The notes: generated by a model from the sequence alone, not told the origin. A stretch of DNA of 64,000 nt from Chitinophaga pinensis (GCA_945897885.1 CAMDGU010000001.1:62001-126000), one strand, 5' to 3'. Numbered from the stretch's first letter, positions 36,253 to 47,818 are shown. Numbers and translations are program-made.

Positions 36253-36945
36253 TCAATCCCTGTAATCCACAACAAGGCCAATCATTAGCTTTGGTAAATC
36301 ATAATCTTGATTTTTATAAAGGCTTGTAATTCTGTATCGGCCATAAAGCCCCAGTAAACCATAGGTAAATCTCAAATCAATTCCGTAGTGGATTCGATTC
36401 ATAAAGGAGGGTTGATTGTAAACAGTTCGTTTATATTGATAATCGCCATTGGCCGGTTTCACCTTTGTAATAACACGGGGAAGGCAATCAAAGGCATAGT
36501 AGCCACCGATATCTAAAAATAGTTTCTCATTTTTCATGCTAAATCTATTAAAAATTCCTATCACAGCATTATTATTTACCTGTTTGGTCCAAAGTGTTTT
36601 TAAATTATTAACAGTATCTGAGATAATGGGTGATTTCATTCGGTAGCCATCACGAGCATACTCCACATAGGCACCTAATGCATACCATTTAGCAAGTTTC
36701 ATTCGTCCCCAAACTCCTTCTCTAAACTGCCAGGAATTAAGGTTTTGAATTTTTGAAGTTGGAGAATTCGTATAAGGTCCTGCTGCCCATCCAAAACCTG
36801 TATAATTGGCAATATCAAACTTGCGTTTGGGCCCTACTTTAGGTACAATCGTATCTTTGTTTACATCCTGTTCAAGCAAATATTTTTGAGAAAAACATTG
36901 CAGTGAAAAAGTAAAAAGTATCAGTATTGAAAATAGCGGTTTCAT
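36253..36945 (-). CDS. Secreted/outer-membrane protein of unknown function, coupled to subtilase
   Basis: 230 residues. Clear signal peptide (FSILILFTFSLQCFSQ). The mature part alternates aromatic and polar residues (SWQFREGVWGRMKLAKWYALGAYVEYARDGYRM, FGLLGLYGRYRITSLY-like strands, final LMIGLVVDYRD) as in small outer-membrane beta-barrels. It overlaps the subtilase stop by ATGA, so translation is coupled. No family recognised. Confidence 0.75.
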   Translation of the reverse strand: MKPLFSILILFTFSLQCFSQKYLLEQDVNKDTIVPKVGPKRKFDIANYTGFGWAAGPYTNSPTSKIQNLNSWQFREGVWGRMKLAKWYALGAYVEYARDGYRMKSPIISDTVNNLKTLWTKQVNNNAVIGIFNRFSMKNEKLFLDIGGYYAFDCLPRVITKVKPANGDYQYKRTVYNQPSFMNRIHYGIDLRFTYGLLGLYGRYRITSLYKNQDYDLPKLMIGLVVDYRD

Positions 36946-38717
36946 TCTTTTATCAGTATTTCTTTGTAATAGCCTTTATAAAAAAATTCAATGTAAAATG
37001 GTTTTTCGGAAATGTTTTTAGAAATAGAAACCGAGCCGTTTTCTTCATCGGTTAGGTCAAGTACATAATATTTATCAAGATAACCTTTGCTGTTTTTAAT
37101 ATGATAAAACAAGTAATCGGGCATAGTAGTTTTGTAGCTGCTTAACCGGGTTATGTTATCCCATGGGATAATTTGAGTATTGAAAGTAGCGGTGTCGGTT
37201 AGTGTTGAGTCAAAACGAAATGTTGAATCAACGTAGGGAACAATCGTACTATCAAATTCTTCTGTATCCGTTACCAAAACAGCCTTATCTAAATAGGGTT
37301 TTTTAAGCAAAGCGGTATCCCACTCTATAGGGTAAAAGGTTATATCATCCTTATCTTCAATAATTGAAAGGGTAGGTTTGTTTTCTAAGGTATCTTTAAA
37401 TAGAAAATAAGGTTGAGGAACACCGTATCCATGGGCATAATCGTAGTAAGGCCATAAATCGCCCGATCGGCAAATGAGTTCCTTTAGTTCCGTATTTTTA
37501 AGGTATGGGTAGCGTTGCTTTAAGCACGCTGCAAAACCTGCTACCAGAGGCGAGGAAAAAGAAGTTCCATCGGAAACCGAAAAACCATTTCTTCCTGCTA
37601 ATAAAGCCGTTCCATAAGCACATACCTCCGGTTTTAGCCTTTTATCCCATGATGGACCATAGGAGCTAAAATCACTATGGATTCCTGTAGTTGGGTCAAT
37701 TCCACCAACAGTTAATACTCCGGCAGCATCTCCGGGTGCAGCTACCCGTTTCCATTTTCCTGTGCCTTCATTTCCGGCGGAGCTAACGACTAAAATTCCT
37801 TTGTCAACTGCTAATTGTGCGGCACGACTAACAAAGGTTGTTTTTCCATCCATATCTTCGGGCAAATAGCGTTGTATAGTATAACCCAATGAACTGTTAA
37901 TAATATCAACCCCATTTTTATCAGCCCACTCGGCAGCCATAAGCCAGTATTCCTCCTCGTTAAAAAATTCGGTGAAGCTTTCCGTTCGAGCCAATAAAAA
38001 CTCAGCACCAGTTGCCAAGCCCATTTGATTAGGGCCAACTTGCCCTGCAATGCATGAAAAAACATTGGTGCCATGCATCATTCCAATATTAACTTCAGTC
38101 CGTTTTTTTACAAAATCATAAGTAGCTACAATTCCACCTCTTTCACGAATTTTTTCGAAGGCAGGACTTGAGCTATAGGTTTTAAAGCCTACGTCAAGTA
38201 TAGCTATTCTTACACCTTTACCATCCAAATTATTTTCCTTTAAAATGGCACCATTCATTCGTTCTAACTGCGCCGCTAGCAATTGCTTCTGGGTTTCAGC
38301 AGGTATGGTATCAAAATCATTGGCAGCCTTAAAATTGGTAAGAACATTTTGCTTTAATGGCAAAACTATTTCTATTGTTTTGATAAAAGGAAGTTTTTTT
38401 ATTTTTTCAATATTTTCGTCTGAGGCATAAAGAAATGCAGCATTCATCCAACGACTGCTCCCTTTTATTGAATCCGCAAGTTTAATTATTTCTTCTAAAT
38501 ATAATTTTGAAACAGGATAATCCGAACTATTATAAATGTCAAGACCATGAAGTATCCTGCGTTCAATGGCTTTGGGATGAAGATATTCGAAAGGGTTGTA
38601 ATCACTCCCTTTTTTATCTGTAAAATAAACACGATATACATTCTGGGAAAAGCCATTTAAGCCTAATCCTAATAAGAAAAAGAAAAATACGTGTAGTTTA
38701 AAAATGAAAAACTTCAA
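36942..38717 (-). CDS. Secreted S8 family serine peptidase (subtilase)
   Basis: 591 residues. Signal peptide (FFFLLGLGLNGFSQ), a propeptide-like N-terminal region (to about 150), then the subtilisin catalytic triad: Asp in RIAILDVGFKTY (about 172), His in GMMHGTNVFSCIAG (about 218), oxyanion Asn in VVSSAGNEGTG, and Ser386 in GTSFSSPLVAGFAA. A beta-rich C-terminal region of about 150 residues follows, with no sorting domain seen. The start is TTG 38717 just ahead of the signal peptide, with a near-match TAAATTCG 4 nt before it. The protease is exported to the periplasm or beyond; its target is unknown, and the coupled downstream membrane protein may be a partner. Confidence 0.9.
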   Translation of the reverse strand: MKFFIFKLHVFFFFLLGLGLNGFSQNVYRVYFTDKKGSDYNPFEYLHPKAIERRILHGLDIYNSSDYPVSKLYLEEIIKLADSIKGSSRWMNAAFLYASDENIEKIKKLPFIKTIEIVLPLKQNVLTNFKAANDFDTIPAETQKQLLAAQLERMNGAILKENNLDGKGVRIAILDVGFKTYSSSPAFEKIRERGGIVATYDFVKKRTEVNIGMMHGTNVFSCIAGQVGPNQMGLATGAEFLLARTESFTEFFNEEEYWLMAAEWADKNGVDIINSSLGYTIQRYLPEDMDGKTTFVSRAAQLAVDKGILVVSSAGNEGTGKWKRVAAPGDAAGVLTVGGIDPTTGIHSDFSSYGPSWDKRLKPEVCAYGTALLAGRNGFSVSDGTSFSSPLVAGFAACLKQRYPYLKNTELKELICRSGDLWPYYDYAHGYGVPQPYFLFKDTLENKPTLSIIEDKDDITFYPIEWDTALLKKPYLDKAVLVTDTEEFDSTIVPYVDSTFRFDSTLTDTATFNTQIIPWDNITRLSSYKTTMPDYLFYHIKNSKGYLDKYYVLDLTDEENGSVSISKNISEKPFYIEFFYKGYYKEILIKE

Positions 38718-38915
38718 GACGCGAATTTAATGGAGGCTAGTGAGATATTTTATCTCTATTCAGTATAGATTTTTTTAATAAGGAATCTGTCACATCTTAT
38801 TTATGTACTAAAAACCTGTAAGGTGTTAATAATTTGGGGTTATGTAAACCTTAACTTTCAATTAAAAAAAATTAAATTACCGTTTCTTTGCGTTTCATAA
38901 TTTTACCCTTCCCAA

Positions 38916-40097
38916 TTGATTCGTATAAACAAATTTTTTATAGTTACTTTGGTATTAATTTCAGGAATTTACTGTTCCAATACCAATTCAAATAAAGCAT
39001 CAACTCAGGTTTTAAACAAACCTACAGAGCCACCGGTTTATGACTTTGATTCAACATTTAGTGCTCACAAAGCCAAAGTAATTGATAACTTTTTTAAGAA
39101 CAGATATTACCAAGGATTATTCAGTGGGGCAATATTATTTTACGATAGTGGGAAATATTATACCAATAGTTATGGCTACGCTAATGGAAAATTAAAAACG
39201 AAATTAAACCCAGACCTCCCTTTTCAAATAGCTTCAGTATCAAAAACGTTAACTGCTTATACGGTATTAAGTTTGATTGATCAAAAGAAATTTGAATTGA
39301 ATACTTACGTTTATCAAATTTTAGACGGGTTTCCTTACAAGCAAATAACGGTAGCTCAACTTTTATCTCATAAAAGCGGCATACCAAACTATATGTATTT
39401 TGCCGATAATTATTGTAAGACAAAATACCGTTACTTAACTAATAATGATGTGTTATGGATGCTAAAACGGTATAGGCCAGGGTTAGAATTCAGACCTGAA
39501 TCACGCTATAAATACAGTAATACCAACTATGTACTTTTAGCATTAATTGTTGAAAAAGTAACGGAGCTGCCTTTTGAAAGGTATATGGAAGATTCGGTGT
39601 TTAAAGTAATTGGAATGAATAATTCTTATATTTTTACACCAAAGATGTCGCTTACAACCCAATTGGTTCAAGGTCATAATGGGCCCTACAGTATTTTTCC
39701 TTACAACTACCAAAATGGAACCATGGGCGACAAAGGTGTTTACACAACAGTATATGATTTGCTGAAATTTGACCAAGCTTTACGCAAAAATCTTTTAATA
39801 TCACCCTCAACATTGCAAAACGCCTGTACACCGCATACTCCCTGCCGCCCAACAAAGGATTATTATGGGTATGGCTGGAGAATTCGCTACTACGATAATC
39901 ATGATACAATTATTTATCACAACGGCTGGTGGCAAGGATTTAAGGCTTACTTTGTGAGATGGAAAAATAAAGACAAATGCATTATAGTTTTTGCCAATAC
40001 TGTGAGAGGTGGTTTTATAAAGCAGGATGATCTGATGACTTTGATGGAAGGTATAAAGCCAAAAGCGGTAACCGCAGGTGTGGCCAGTGAAGATTAA
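38916..40097 (+). CDS. Serine beta-lactamase-like / DD-peptidase family lipoprotein
   Basis: 393 residues. Lipoprotein signal with lipobox SGIYC. Penicillin-binding-protein-like serine hydrolase: nucleophile motif S107-V-S-K110, Tyr motif YKYSNTNY near 200, and HNGWWQGF replacing the KTG box near 350. Family members include class C beta-lactamases, D-aminopeptidases and esterases, so resistance should not be assumed; a peptide or ester hydrolase at the envelope is the safer call. TTG start at 38916. Convergent with comB-like (10 nt). Confidence 0.88.
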   Translation: MIRINKFFIVTLVLISGIYCSNTNSNKASTQVLNKPTEPPVYDFDSTFSAHKAKVIDNFFKNRYYQGLFSGAILFYDSGKYYTNSYGYANGKLKTKLNPDLPFQIASVSKTLTAYTVLSLIDQKKFELNTYVYQILDGFPYKQITVAQLLSHKSGIPNYMYFADNYCKTKYRYLTNNDVLWMLKRYRPGLEFRPESRYKYSNTNYVLLALIVEKVTELPFERYMEDSVFKVIGMNNSYIFTPKMSLTTQLVQGHNGPYSIFPYNYQNGTMGDKGVYTTVYDLLKFDQALRKNLLISPSTLQNACTPHTPCRPTKDYYGYGWRIRYYDNHDTIIYHNGWWQGFKAYFVRWKNKDKCIIVFANTVRGGFIKQDDLMTLMEGIKPKAVTAGVASED

Positions 40098-40107
40098 TTG
40101 ACGTTAA

Positions 40108-40809
40108 TTATAATTTTAAATCCTCACCAACAATGCGTGGAACAATGTTATAAATCGATTGTTGCATACAAAAATCAATGTCTTTTTCAATTCCCAACCG
40201 CTCGAACCTTTGGGCGTGGGATGCTTTTTTGATATAACCTGAAAGGTCTGTTTTAGCTTTATCAAACAAATCCATTGCAGCTAATGTAGAATCACATTCA
40301 ATTACCAAATCATTTTGCAGCAACTGAGCTAATGCCCCTGCAAAGAGTGTGTCTTCCAAATTAAATTTATCTTTCCATCCGGCACAAAAAGCTATAACAT
40401 CGCGATTCTGTTTTTTACAATAATCAGCCACGGCTTGCAGGTTCAAAAATGAGCCAATAAGAATTTCGGCAGCTTCATAGCTTAAATGCAAACAACGAGT
40501 CCCGTTTGTTGTGGTAATGGCCACTTGCTTACCGTTTAAATCTGTATTTAAATAATCAAACGGAGAATTTCCCATAGAAAAACCTTCCAATTTTTGACCA
40601 TTTCTTTCAGCAGCTGCTATAAATCCATCTTCTTCCAAAACCAAAGCTTGCTCAGGATGGGCAACCGGGCGAAAAAGAGTTACTCCTGAATTGAATCCAA
40701 CACAAATGGAACTTGTAGCTCTGAGAATGTCTATAACCACAACCGTTTTCCCCTTTAAATCATATTGAGGTAGTAGGGCAGGGGTGAGGATAGTTTCAAA
40801 ATTGGCCAT
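40108..40809 (-). CDS. ComB-like 2-phosphosulfolactate phosphatase family protein
   Basis: 233 residues from ATG 40809 (a TTG eight codons upstream lies inside the inverted repeat and adds nothing conserved). Motifs VVVIDILRATSSICVGFNSG, FSMGNSPFDYL, ITTTNGTRCLH, VIAFCAGWKDKFNLEDTLFAGAL match the ComB family, Mg-dependent phosphatases acting on 2-phospho-3-sulfolactate in coenzyme M or sulfolactate metabolism. No comA or comC is in the window, so the substrate here is uncertain. A repeat separates it from eno. Confidence 0.88.
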   Translation of the reverse strand: MANFETILTPALLPQYDLKGKTVVVIDILRATSSICVGFNSGVTLFRPVAHPEQALVLEEDGFIAAAERNGQKLEGFSMGNSPFDYLNTDLNGKQVAITTTNGTRCLHLSYEAAEILIGSFLNLQAVADYCKKQNRDVIAFCAGWKDKFNLEDTLFAGALAQLLQNDLVIECDSTLAAMDLFDKAKTDLSGYIKKASHAQRFERLGIEKDIDFCMQQSIYNIVPRIVGEDLKL

Positions 40810-40813
40810 AAGA

Positions 40814-40904
40814 GATGTTAGATTTTTAGACAATTAGAAGTTAGATTTTTAATTGTAAGAATTTGTTTTGATGTTAAGCTTCTAATATCTAAAAATCTAA
40901 TGTC
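40814..40904. repeat. Intergenic inverted repeat between comB-like and eno
   Basis: 40814-40840 (GATGTTAGATTTTTAGA ...) pairs with 40879-40904 (... TCTAAAAATCTAATGTC) with few mismatches, with another TTAGATTTTTAA copy between. Shares TTAGATTTTTAGA with the repeat at 11797-11935. Confidence 0.75.
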
Positions 40905-40913
40905 AAACTTTTT

Positions 40914-42286
<1,373 letters not shown>

Positions 42287-42290
<4 letters not shown>

Positions 42291-43384
42291 TTTTCACTTA
42301 ATACTTTTACAAAATCATCAAATAAATACCTTGAATCATGCGGCCCAGGGCTGCTTTCAGGATGGTATTGCACCGCAAAAGCTTGTTTACCTTTTACTCT
42401 TATTCCTTCAATGGTATTATCGTTTAAGTTGATATGTGTAATCTCAACATTTTCTATACCCGGACCGTTTGGGTTTACGGCAAATCCATGGTTTTGAGAG
42501 GTTATTTCGCTTCTGCCTGTTACCAAATTTTTTACCGGATGGTTTAATCCTCTGTGACCATTGTGCATTTTAAAGGTTTTCATGCCAACGGCTTCAGCCA
42601 TTATTTGAAGCCCAAGGCAAATACCAAATACTTTTTTATCGGCTTCTAAAATTTCTTTAACGGTTTTTATAGCATAATCCATTGGAGCTGGGTCGCCAGG
42701 TCCATTGGAAATAAAGAATCCATCGGGATTCCATTTCATCATGGTTTCAAAACTTGTGTTACCCGGGAAAACTTGCATGTAGCAATCCCGCTCGGCAAAG
42801 CATCTAAGAATATTGGTTTTTACACCTAAATCCAAAACGGCTAATTTATAGGTAGATTCAGGATTACCATAAAAATAGTGTTTGGTAGTTGAAACCTTTG
42901 AGGCCAATTCAAGACCTTCCATGGATGGCACTTTCTTTAAAAGAGTTTTTAATTCATCTTCATCCAATATTTCACTGGATATAATACAATTCATAGCACC
43001 TTTGCTGCGAACATGTCTCACAATCTGGCGGGTGTCTACATCCGAAATGCCTACAAGGTTACCTTCAATAAAATAATCGTTTAAACTTTTGTCAGCTTCG
43101 GCCCGTGAGTGATAGTTGGCAAAGTTTTTACAAATAAGTCCTGAAATTTTTATAGAATCTGATTCTACTTCTTCATTTTTAACACCATAGTTTCCAATGT
43201 GGTCGTTGGTAGCCAAAAGCATTTGCCCAAAATAAGAGGGGTCGGTAAATACTTCCTGATAACCGGTCATTCCTGTATTAAAACAGATTTCGCCGGTGGT
43301 GGTTCCTATTTTTCCAATGGCTTTTCCATTAAATTTTGTACCGTCTTCAAGAATTAAGATTGCTGGGTTTGATATTGCCGTCAA
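42287..43384 (-). CDS. carA: Carbamoyl-phosphate synthase small subunit
   Basis: Glutamine amidotransferase subunit supplying ammonia to CarB for pyrimidine and arginine synthesis. 365 residues from TTG 43384. N-terminal CPSase domain (LILEDGTKFNGKAIG, GEICFNTGMTGYQEVFTDPSY) and C-terminal class I GATase with nucleophile Cys in FGICLGLQIMAE, plus YHPESSPGPHDS (His and Glu of the triad). A longer frame back to 43438 is rejected because a TATTTTTG -7 element sits inside it, at 43402-43409, and the extra residues are not family-like. carB is not adjacent. Confidence 0.95.
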
Positions 43385-43401
43385 GGTGATAGAAGTTTTG
43401 G

Positions 43402-43409
43402 CAAAAATA
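43402..43409 (-). promoter_or_regulatory. -7 promoter element (TATTTTTG) for carA
   Basis: TAnnTTTG on the minus strand 17 nt before TTG 43384. It decides the start: the longer in-frame ORF would begin upstream of its own promoter. Confidence 0.6.
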
Positions 43410-43488
43410 CAAAAATTAGAGGGACACGAATTCCACAAATTTTAATGATTTTTAGACATGAATTGCACTTAAGTTCAAGAATTGAACT

Positions 43489-46400
43489 TTATCGATTGCT
43501 TTTTCCGCCAACTGAAACTTTTTTGTTCCAGATCAATCCCCCATTTTTCACTTTCACCAAGTAGATGCCTGATTCAACATCTAAATCTACCAAAGTCACT
43601 TTTCCAACCCTTTCAACCTTTTTAACTAATTCACCGACTGAATTGTAAACCTCAATCGAGCCTTCATCCGCAGGATTCTCAATTTCAATAGTAAAGTTTC
43701 CTAAATTTGGGTTAGGGTAAATTTTTATACCAAAAGTTTCTGATAAAGAAGAAATACCTGCAGAAGCAAACAATTCTTTACATGATTTTGAAACACAGCC
43801 TGCAGCGTTCTTAGCTATTAAACAAACTGTATATCCACTTGGATTTTTAGAATACGTATAACTAAAATCTTTATTACTTGCAGTTGCACTATCCCCATTT
43901 CCAAAATACCATTTATAGGACGTGGCGGTTTCATCGGCCTTAAACCATACCGTATTTTGATTATTTGAATAAGTGAAACCGGATTTTGGATTGGCATTTA
44001 CTGTTACTGCTTTTACAATAGAATCAGCACAGCCACCGGTTACTTGGCTTACCAAAGTTACATTGTAAGTGGTAGTGCTCGAGATTTGGTATTTATGTTT
44101 TTGGGTGGAAAAAGAAGAATTTGTATCAACCGTTTGTCCATCCCCAAATTTCCAAAGGTAGCCGGTAGCATCGGTTGAAAGATTTTTAAAAATTACACTA
44201 TCACTTTCACAAACATCATTCGTTGAAAAATCTGCTGTAGCTTGGGGTTTTATTTCTATAACTTTTGTTAAAATATCCGAACATCCGCTATTGGACATTA
44301 CTTTTAAATTTATTTTTTTAGCACCAATGCTAAACTGTTGAGAGGGATTTTCCAGAACAGAATTGGCTTCATTGTTTAAGTTCCAGTAAAATGTGGTGAC
44401 AACTGGATTGGATGGTTTTGTTCCTGTAAATTTAAACTCTGTTATTGTTCGGCTACACAATATCCCAAAACTAAAATCTGCTATGGGTGATTCTACAACT
44501 GAAATAGTTTTGGCTATAGAATCAGAGCAACCATCTTTTGCCAAAGCTACCAATTTTACATTATATGTTTTGGGGTTTACACCGTTTGGGTATTTGTGTT
44601 TTACATCTTGATTTTTTGATTCTTTACCATCTCCAAAATTCCAGCTGTAGCTTGAGGCATCTTTTGAAAAATTTGTAAATACAGCACTGTCATTTTCACA
44701 AACGTCTCTAAATGTAAAATCGGCCTTGGGTTGCTTTTTAACTTCTACTATTTTGGTTATTTGGTCTTTGCATCCATTGCTTGAAATTACGTCTAATATT
44801 ACTTTTCTTTTTCCTGTAATGCTTAAAAGTTTTGAGGGGTTTTCAACATTAGATGTGCCTTCACCTTCAAAACTCCAATTATATGAATTGGTTATTGGTG
44901 AAGCAGGAACTGACCCAGTGAATTTGAAATCGGTTAATGTTCGGCTACATACCGTTCGATAACTGTAATTTGAATTAGGAGATTCTACTACAGTAATTAT
45001 TTTTGAAACACTATCTCCCAAGGGAGTACAATTATCTTTTAATACATGAATTATTTGTTTTACTCCTCTTGTGTTGGTGAAATAACTGGTGGATTGCATT
45101 GAAAAATTATCCGTGTTGGATACCAATTTTCCATCAAAAAACCATTCTCTTTTTATTCCAACTCCTGAGCCTCCGGAAAAATTTGATTTAAGGTTTAAGG
45201 ATTGTCCAAAGCATAAGGTTGTGTCATTCAAATTTCGACCACCGTTCAGCAATTGTGCTTTGATAGGTGTGTTAACTTGAATTAAAAAAATACCGGTATC
45301 TGAAGTGCAACCATTGGTTAATGTCAATCTGATTTTGGTATTGGCTGTGGCATTAAAATAGATAGAATCATTAGCGGAAATAACTTTGTTTTGGTTTAAA
45401 TCCAACCATTGCCATTGATAATTACTGTTTGGGTAATTCACTTTAGCTTTCCTACTAATTACAGCATTATAACAAACCAAAGTATCTCTTAATTTATTAG
45501 CAATTTTACTCGGTTTTAGTAAATAGATATTTAAAAAAGCTGTATCCTTTTTGTTTGTGCAATTATCATCAAGAACAATCGCAATTTTTTGCCCAGTGGA
45601 AAGTGTTGGTTTTGGATAATGAAATAGGGTGTCCAATCGTTTTGATTTTCCTGAATTAATTAAATTCCAAACATTTGTAGATGCTGAAATGTTAAAAGCG
45701 TTCCACTGATAATTGGCAGAATCTCCTCCGGCAAAAACCATAGGAAGCTTCAATAGAGATGTATCGCAAACAATGGTATCATAAAAAACTATAGATAACT
45801 TAATGGGTTCACGTATATAAATTTGTTTGAAAGCTGTGTCCGCTTCACCGCATCCGCTGCTATCGGCAATTATAATTTTGTAAACGGTGTCTTTTATTGG
45901 CCAAACAAAAGGTTGCCTCGCTGTTGAATCTGTCATATTGTACTTTGGACTCCAAGTCCATTTGGTACCACCGTAAGTACTTAGTTTTATTGAATCTCCA
46001 TAACAGATAGTTTCTGCGGGTCCAGGGTCGGCTTTATCAACTGAGTATATCAATAAACGAAGTTTATCAAATCTATAATAGCTTTGTACAATTGGGTTGG
46101 TACTAATAATTCGAATGCGATAATTGGCTGAAGAAGCAGTTTTGAAAAGCGGCAACTTTCCAATTACCACTGAGTCTCTTGTTGATTTTATTCTGCCAAG
46201 TTCCCTTTCATTTCCTTCAAAAATTCCAAATTCATCGCTCAATTCTGCTATGAAATAATTGGATGTATCATAATCTCCTTTTTTTGTAAATGGAACTATA
46301 ATTGTGTCTCCAGCGCAATAAGGGCCAGCATATACCTCTCCTCTGGTAATGGAATAATCGGTAGTTTTACCTAAAAAACCATCGGTTCCATTTGGATAGG

Positions 46401-47778
46401 CTTTAATATTATTAAATTTAATGGTATCCCCATCCCAACGGCCCTGAAAATATAAATTATCATTTGCATCAGTACCCATGGAAGAAAAAGGATATAATGT
46501 GCGGTATCCCCAAAGAATATTTCCTTTGTCATCAACTTTAAGATTTAATCCATAGCCATTGGGCTTGGCCTCATATTTTTGTCCGTCAAATATTACCGGG
46601 TCACTATAATGATATGGCATATAATAAGATAGATAAAAAAAAGCATCCTTATAATTAGTTATACCACAATAATATTTATTAGGATAAATTATCGTTGAAT
46701 AGCTGGTATCTTCTACATTTACCCACTTCAGTTTTCCGTTGATATCATATCGCGCATAAAAGAGGTATCCCCCCAATTTGTTATTTTTTTCCCAAACTGT
46801 CTCAAACAATGCTGAATCTCCCTGATATGCACCTGAAATGAACACAGAATTGCTATCGTAAACTGCAATATCGTAAATAACGCTATTTTTATCAGAGGCT
46901 TTAATACAAAAGAAGCTTTTATCGTTCCCCTTTTTATCCCAAACAAATATAGCGCCTGTGGCAGTTTGTGGATTGCGCATAGTTTGGCCTTTAAATGTAA
47001 ATGTCGTCGAACTTGATGCTGTCCAATAGGTGGCTGCATAAACATTCTCATGAATATCAACCTTTATATTATACACTAAAAGACCTGAATAGGGCAAAGT
47101 ACTCGTCCATTCCAATTTCTTTCCTGATCTTGAAAATTTGAAAATAATATTCCTGGCACCTGAAGTGGATGAACCTATATTATTCGTACCGCTAGAATCA
47201 TACACTTGTACTTGTCCAGTATAGGCATTTACAAGGTACAAATTATCATTTTTGTCAGATGCTAATATTCTTCCAACATTAAAACCGTAAAAAACGCCAT
47301 CAATCAAATGGTTTCCATTTATTAATTTTCCGGTATCGTTAAATTCCAAGAGATAAAATGCATAATTAGTACCCGATCCATTTCGTTTTAAAGTATCAGA
47401 TCCTACCAGGATTGATGGTCCTGAGGCTGTTACAAGAACAATAAGATTACCTTTGCTATTAAATTTGGAATCAAGCGTATACAAATCCTGTCTTATTCCT
47501 TCAATAACTTTATACCACAGTACCTTACCTTCCGAATTTTGTTTTAAAACCAGGCCAGATTGATAATTATTTTTAGTTACAGTAATGGATTTAAATTTTA
47601 TTTGATCCTTAAAATAAAACGAAGCATATTGATTTCCGGAAGAATCCACACTCAAGGATACTGGAGCCTGTATATTTTGTCCTTGAAAAAAATTAACCCA
47701 CTCAAATTTTTGGGCTTGGCTGTTTATTGAAATAGCCCAAAATAGAAATAGAGTAAATATATTTTTAATTCTTTCCAA
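43489..47778 (-). CDS. Giant secreted protein: beta-propeller-like N-terminus, PKD repeats, T9SS sorting domain
   Basis: 1429 residues. Signal peptide (FLFWAISINSQAQ). Residues about 25-480 contain repeated LxSDKNDNLYLV / DIHENVYAATY / DANDNLYFQG units, as in SBBP-type beta-propellers. Then Ig-like units (PGPAETICYGDSIKLS, DTIVCDTSLLKLP, DTLVCYNAVISR) and at least five PKD/PKD-like units with FGDG or FGNG cores. Two adjacent stretches of about 160 residues (about 930-1090 and 1090-1250) are copies of one another (VCSRTLTDFKFTG / LCSRTITEFKFTG). C-terminal type A sorting domain: IYPNPNLGNFTIEI ... SGIYLVKVKNGG. TTG start, with TATATTTG 40 nt upstream. It is exported by T9SS and probably adhesive; ligand unknown. 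Confidence 0.9.
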   Translation of the reverse strand: MERIKNIFTLFLFWAISINSQAQKFEWVNFFQGQNIQAPVSLSVDSSGNQYASFYFKDQIKFKSITVTKNNYQSGLVLKQNSEGKVLWYKVIEGIRQDLYTLDSKFNSKGNLIVLVTASGPSILVGSDTLKRNGSGTNYAFYLLEFNDTGKLINGNHLIDGVFYGFNVGRILASDKNDNLYLVNAYTGQVQVYDSSGTNNIGSSTSGARNIIFKFSRSGKKLEWTSTLPYSGLLVYNIKVDIHENVYAATYWTASSSTTFTFKGQTMRNPQTATGAIFVWDKKGNDKSFFCIKASDKNSVIYDIAVYDSNSVFISGAYQGDSALFETVWEKNNKLGGYLFYARYDINGKLKWVNVEDTSYSTIIYPNKYYCGITNYKDAFFYLSYYMPYHYSDPVIFDGQKYEAKPNGYGLNLKVDDKGNILWGYRTLYPFSSMGTDANDNLYFQGRWDGDTIKFNNIKAYPNGTDGFLGKTTDYSITRGEVYAGPYCAGDTIIVPFTKKGDYDTSNYFIAELSDEFGIFEGNERELGRIKSTRDSVVIGKLPLFKTASSANYRIRIISTNPIVQSYYRFDKLRLLIYSVDKADPGPAETICYGDSIKLSTYGGTKWTWSPKYNMTDSTARQPFVWPIKDTVYKIIIADSSGCGEADTAFKQIYIREPIKLSIVFYDTIVCDTSLLKLPMVFAGGDSANYQWNAFNISASTNVWNLINSGKSKRLDTLFHYPKPTLSTGQKIAIVLDDNCTNKKDTAFLNIYLLKPSKIANKLRDTLVCYNAVISRKAKVNYPNSNYQWQWLDLNQNKVISANDSIYFNATANTKIRLTLTNGCTSDTGIFLIQVNTPIKAQLLNGGRNLNDTTLCFGQSLNLKSNFSGGSGVGIKREWFFDGKLVSNTDNFSMQSTSYFTNTRGVKQIIHVLKDNCTPLGDSVSKIITVVESPNSNYSYRTVCSRTLTDFKFTGSVPASPITNSYNWSFEGEGTSNVENPSKLLSITGKRKVILDVISSNGCKDQITKIVEVKKQPKADFTFRDVCENDSAVFTNFSKDASSYSWNFGDGKESKNQDVKHKYPNGVNPKTYNVKLVALAKDGCSDSIAKTISVVESPIADFSFGILCSRTITEFKFTGTKPSNPVVTTFYWNLNNEANSVLENPSQQFSIGAKKINLKVMSNSGCSDILTKVIEIKPQATADFSTNDVCESDSVIFKNLSTDATGYLWKFGDGQTVDTNSSFSTQKHKYQISSTTTYNVTLVSQVTGGCADSIVKAVTVNANPKSGFTYSNNQNTVWFKADETATSYKWYFGNGDSATASNKDFSYTYSKNPSGYTVCLIAKNAAGCVSKSCKELFASAGISSLSETFGIKIYPNPNLGNFTIEIENPADEGSIEVYNSVGELVKKVERVGKVTLVDLDVESGIYLVKVKNGGLIWNKKVSVGGKSNR

Positions 47779-47818
47779 GCTAAAAGGATAGTGGTTTAAA
47801 ATCTGGCTTCCTGTTTTT

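Noticed and set aside
38916..40097. Calling the serine hydrolase a beta-lactamase resistance gene
   Set aside because: Only the general SxxK family is visible; many members are peptidases or esterases.
40810..40833. TTG start upstream of comB-like ATG
   Set aside because: It falls in the inverted repeat; ATG 40809 starts the conserved N-terminus.
43385..43438. Longer start for carA
   Set aside because: A TATTTTTG promoter element lies within it and the residues are not family-like.
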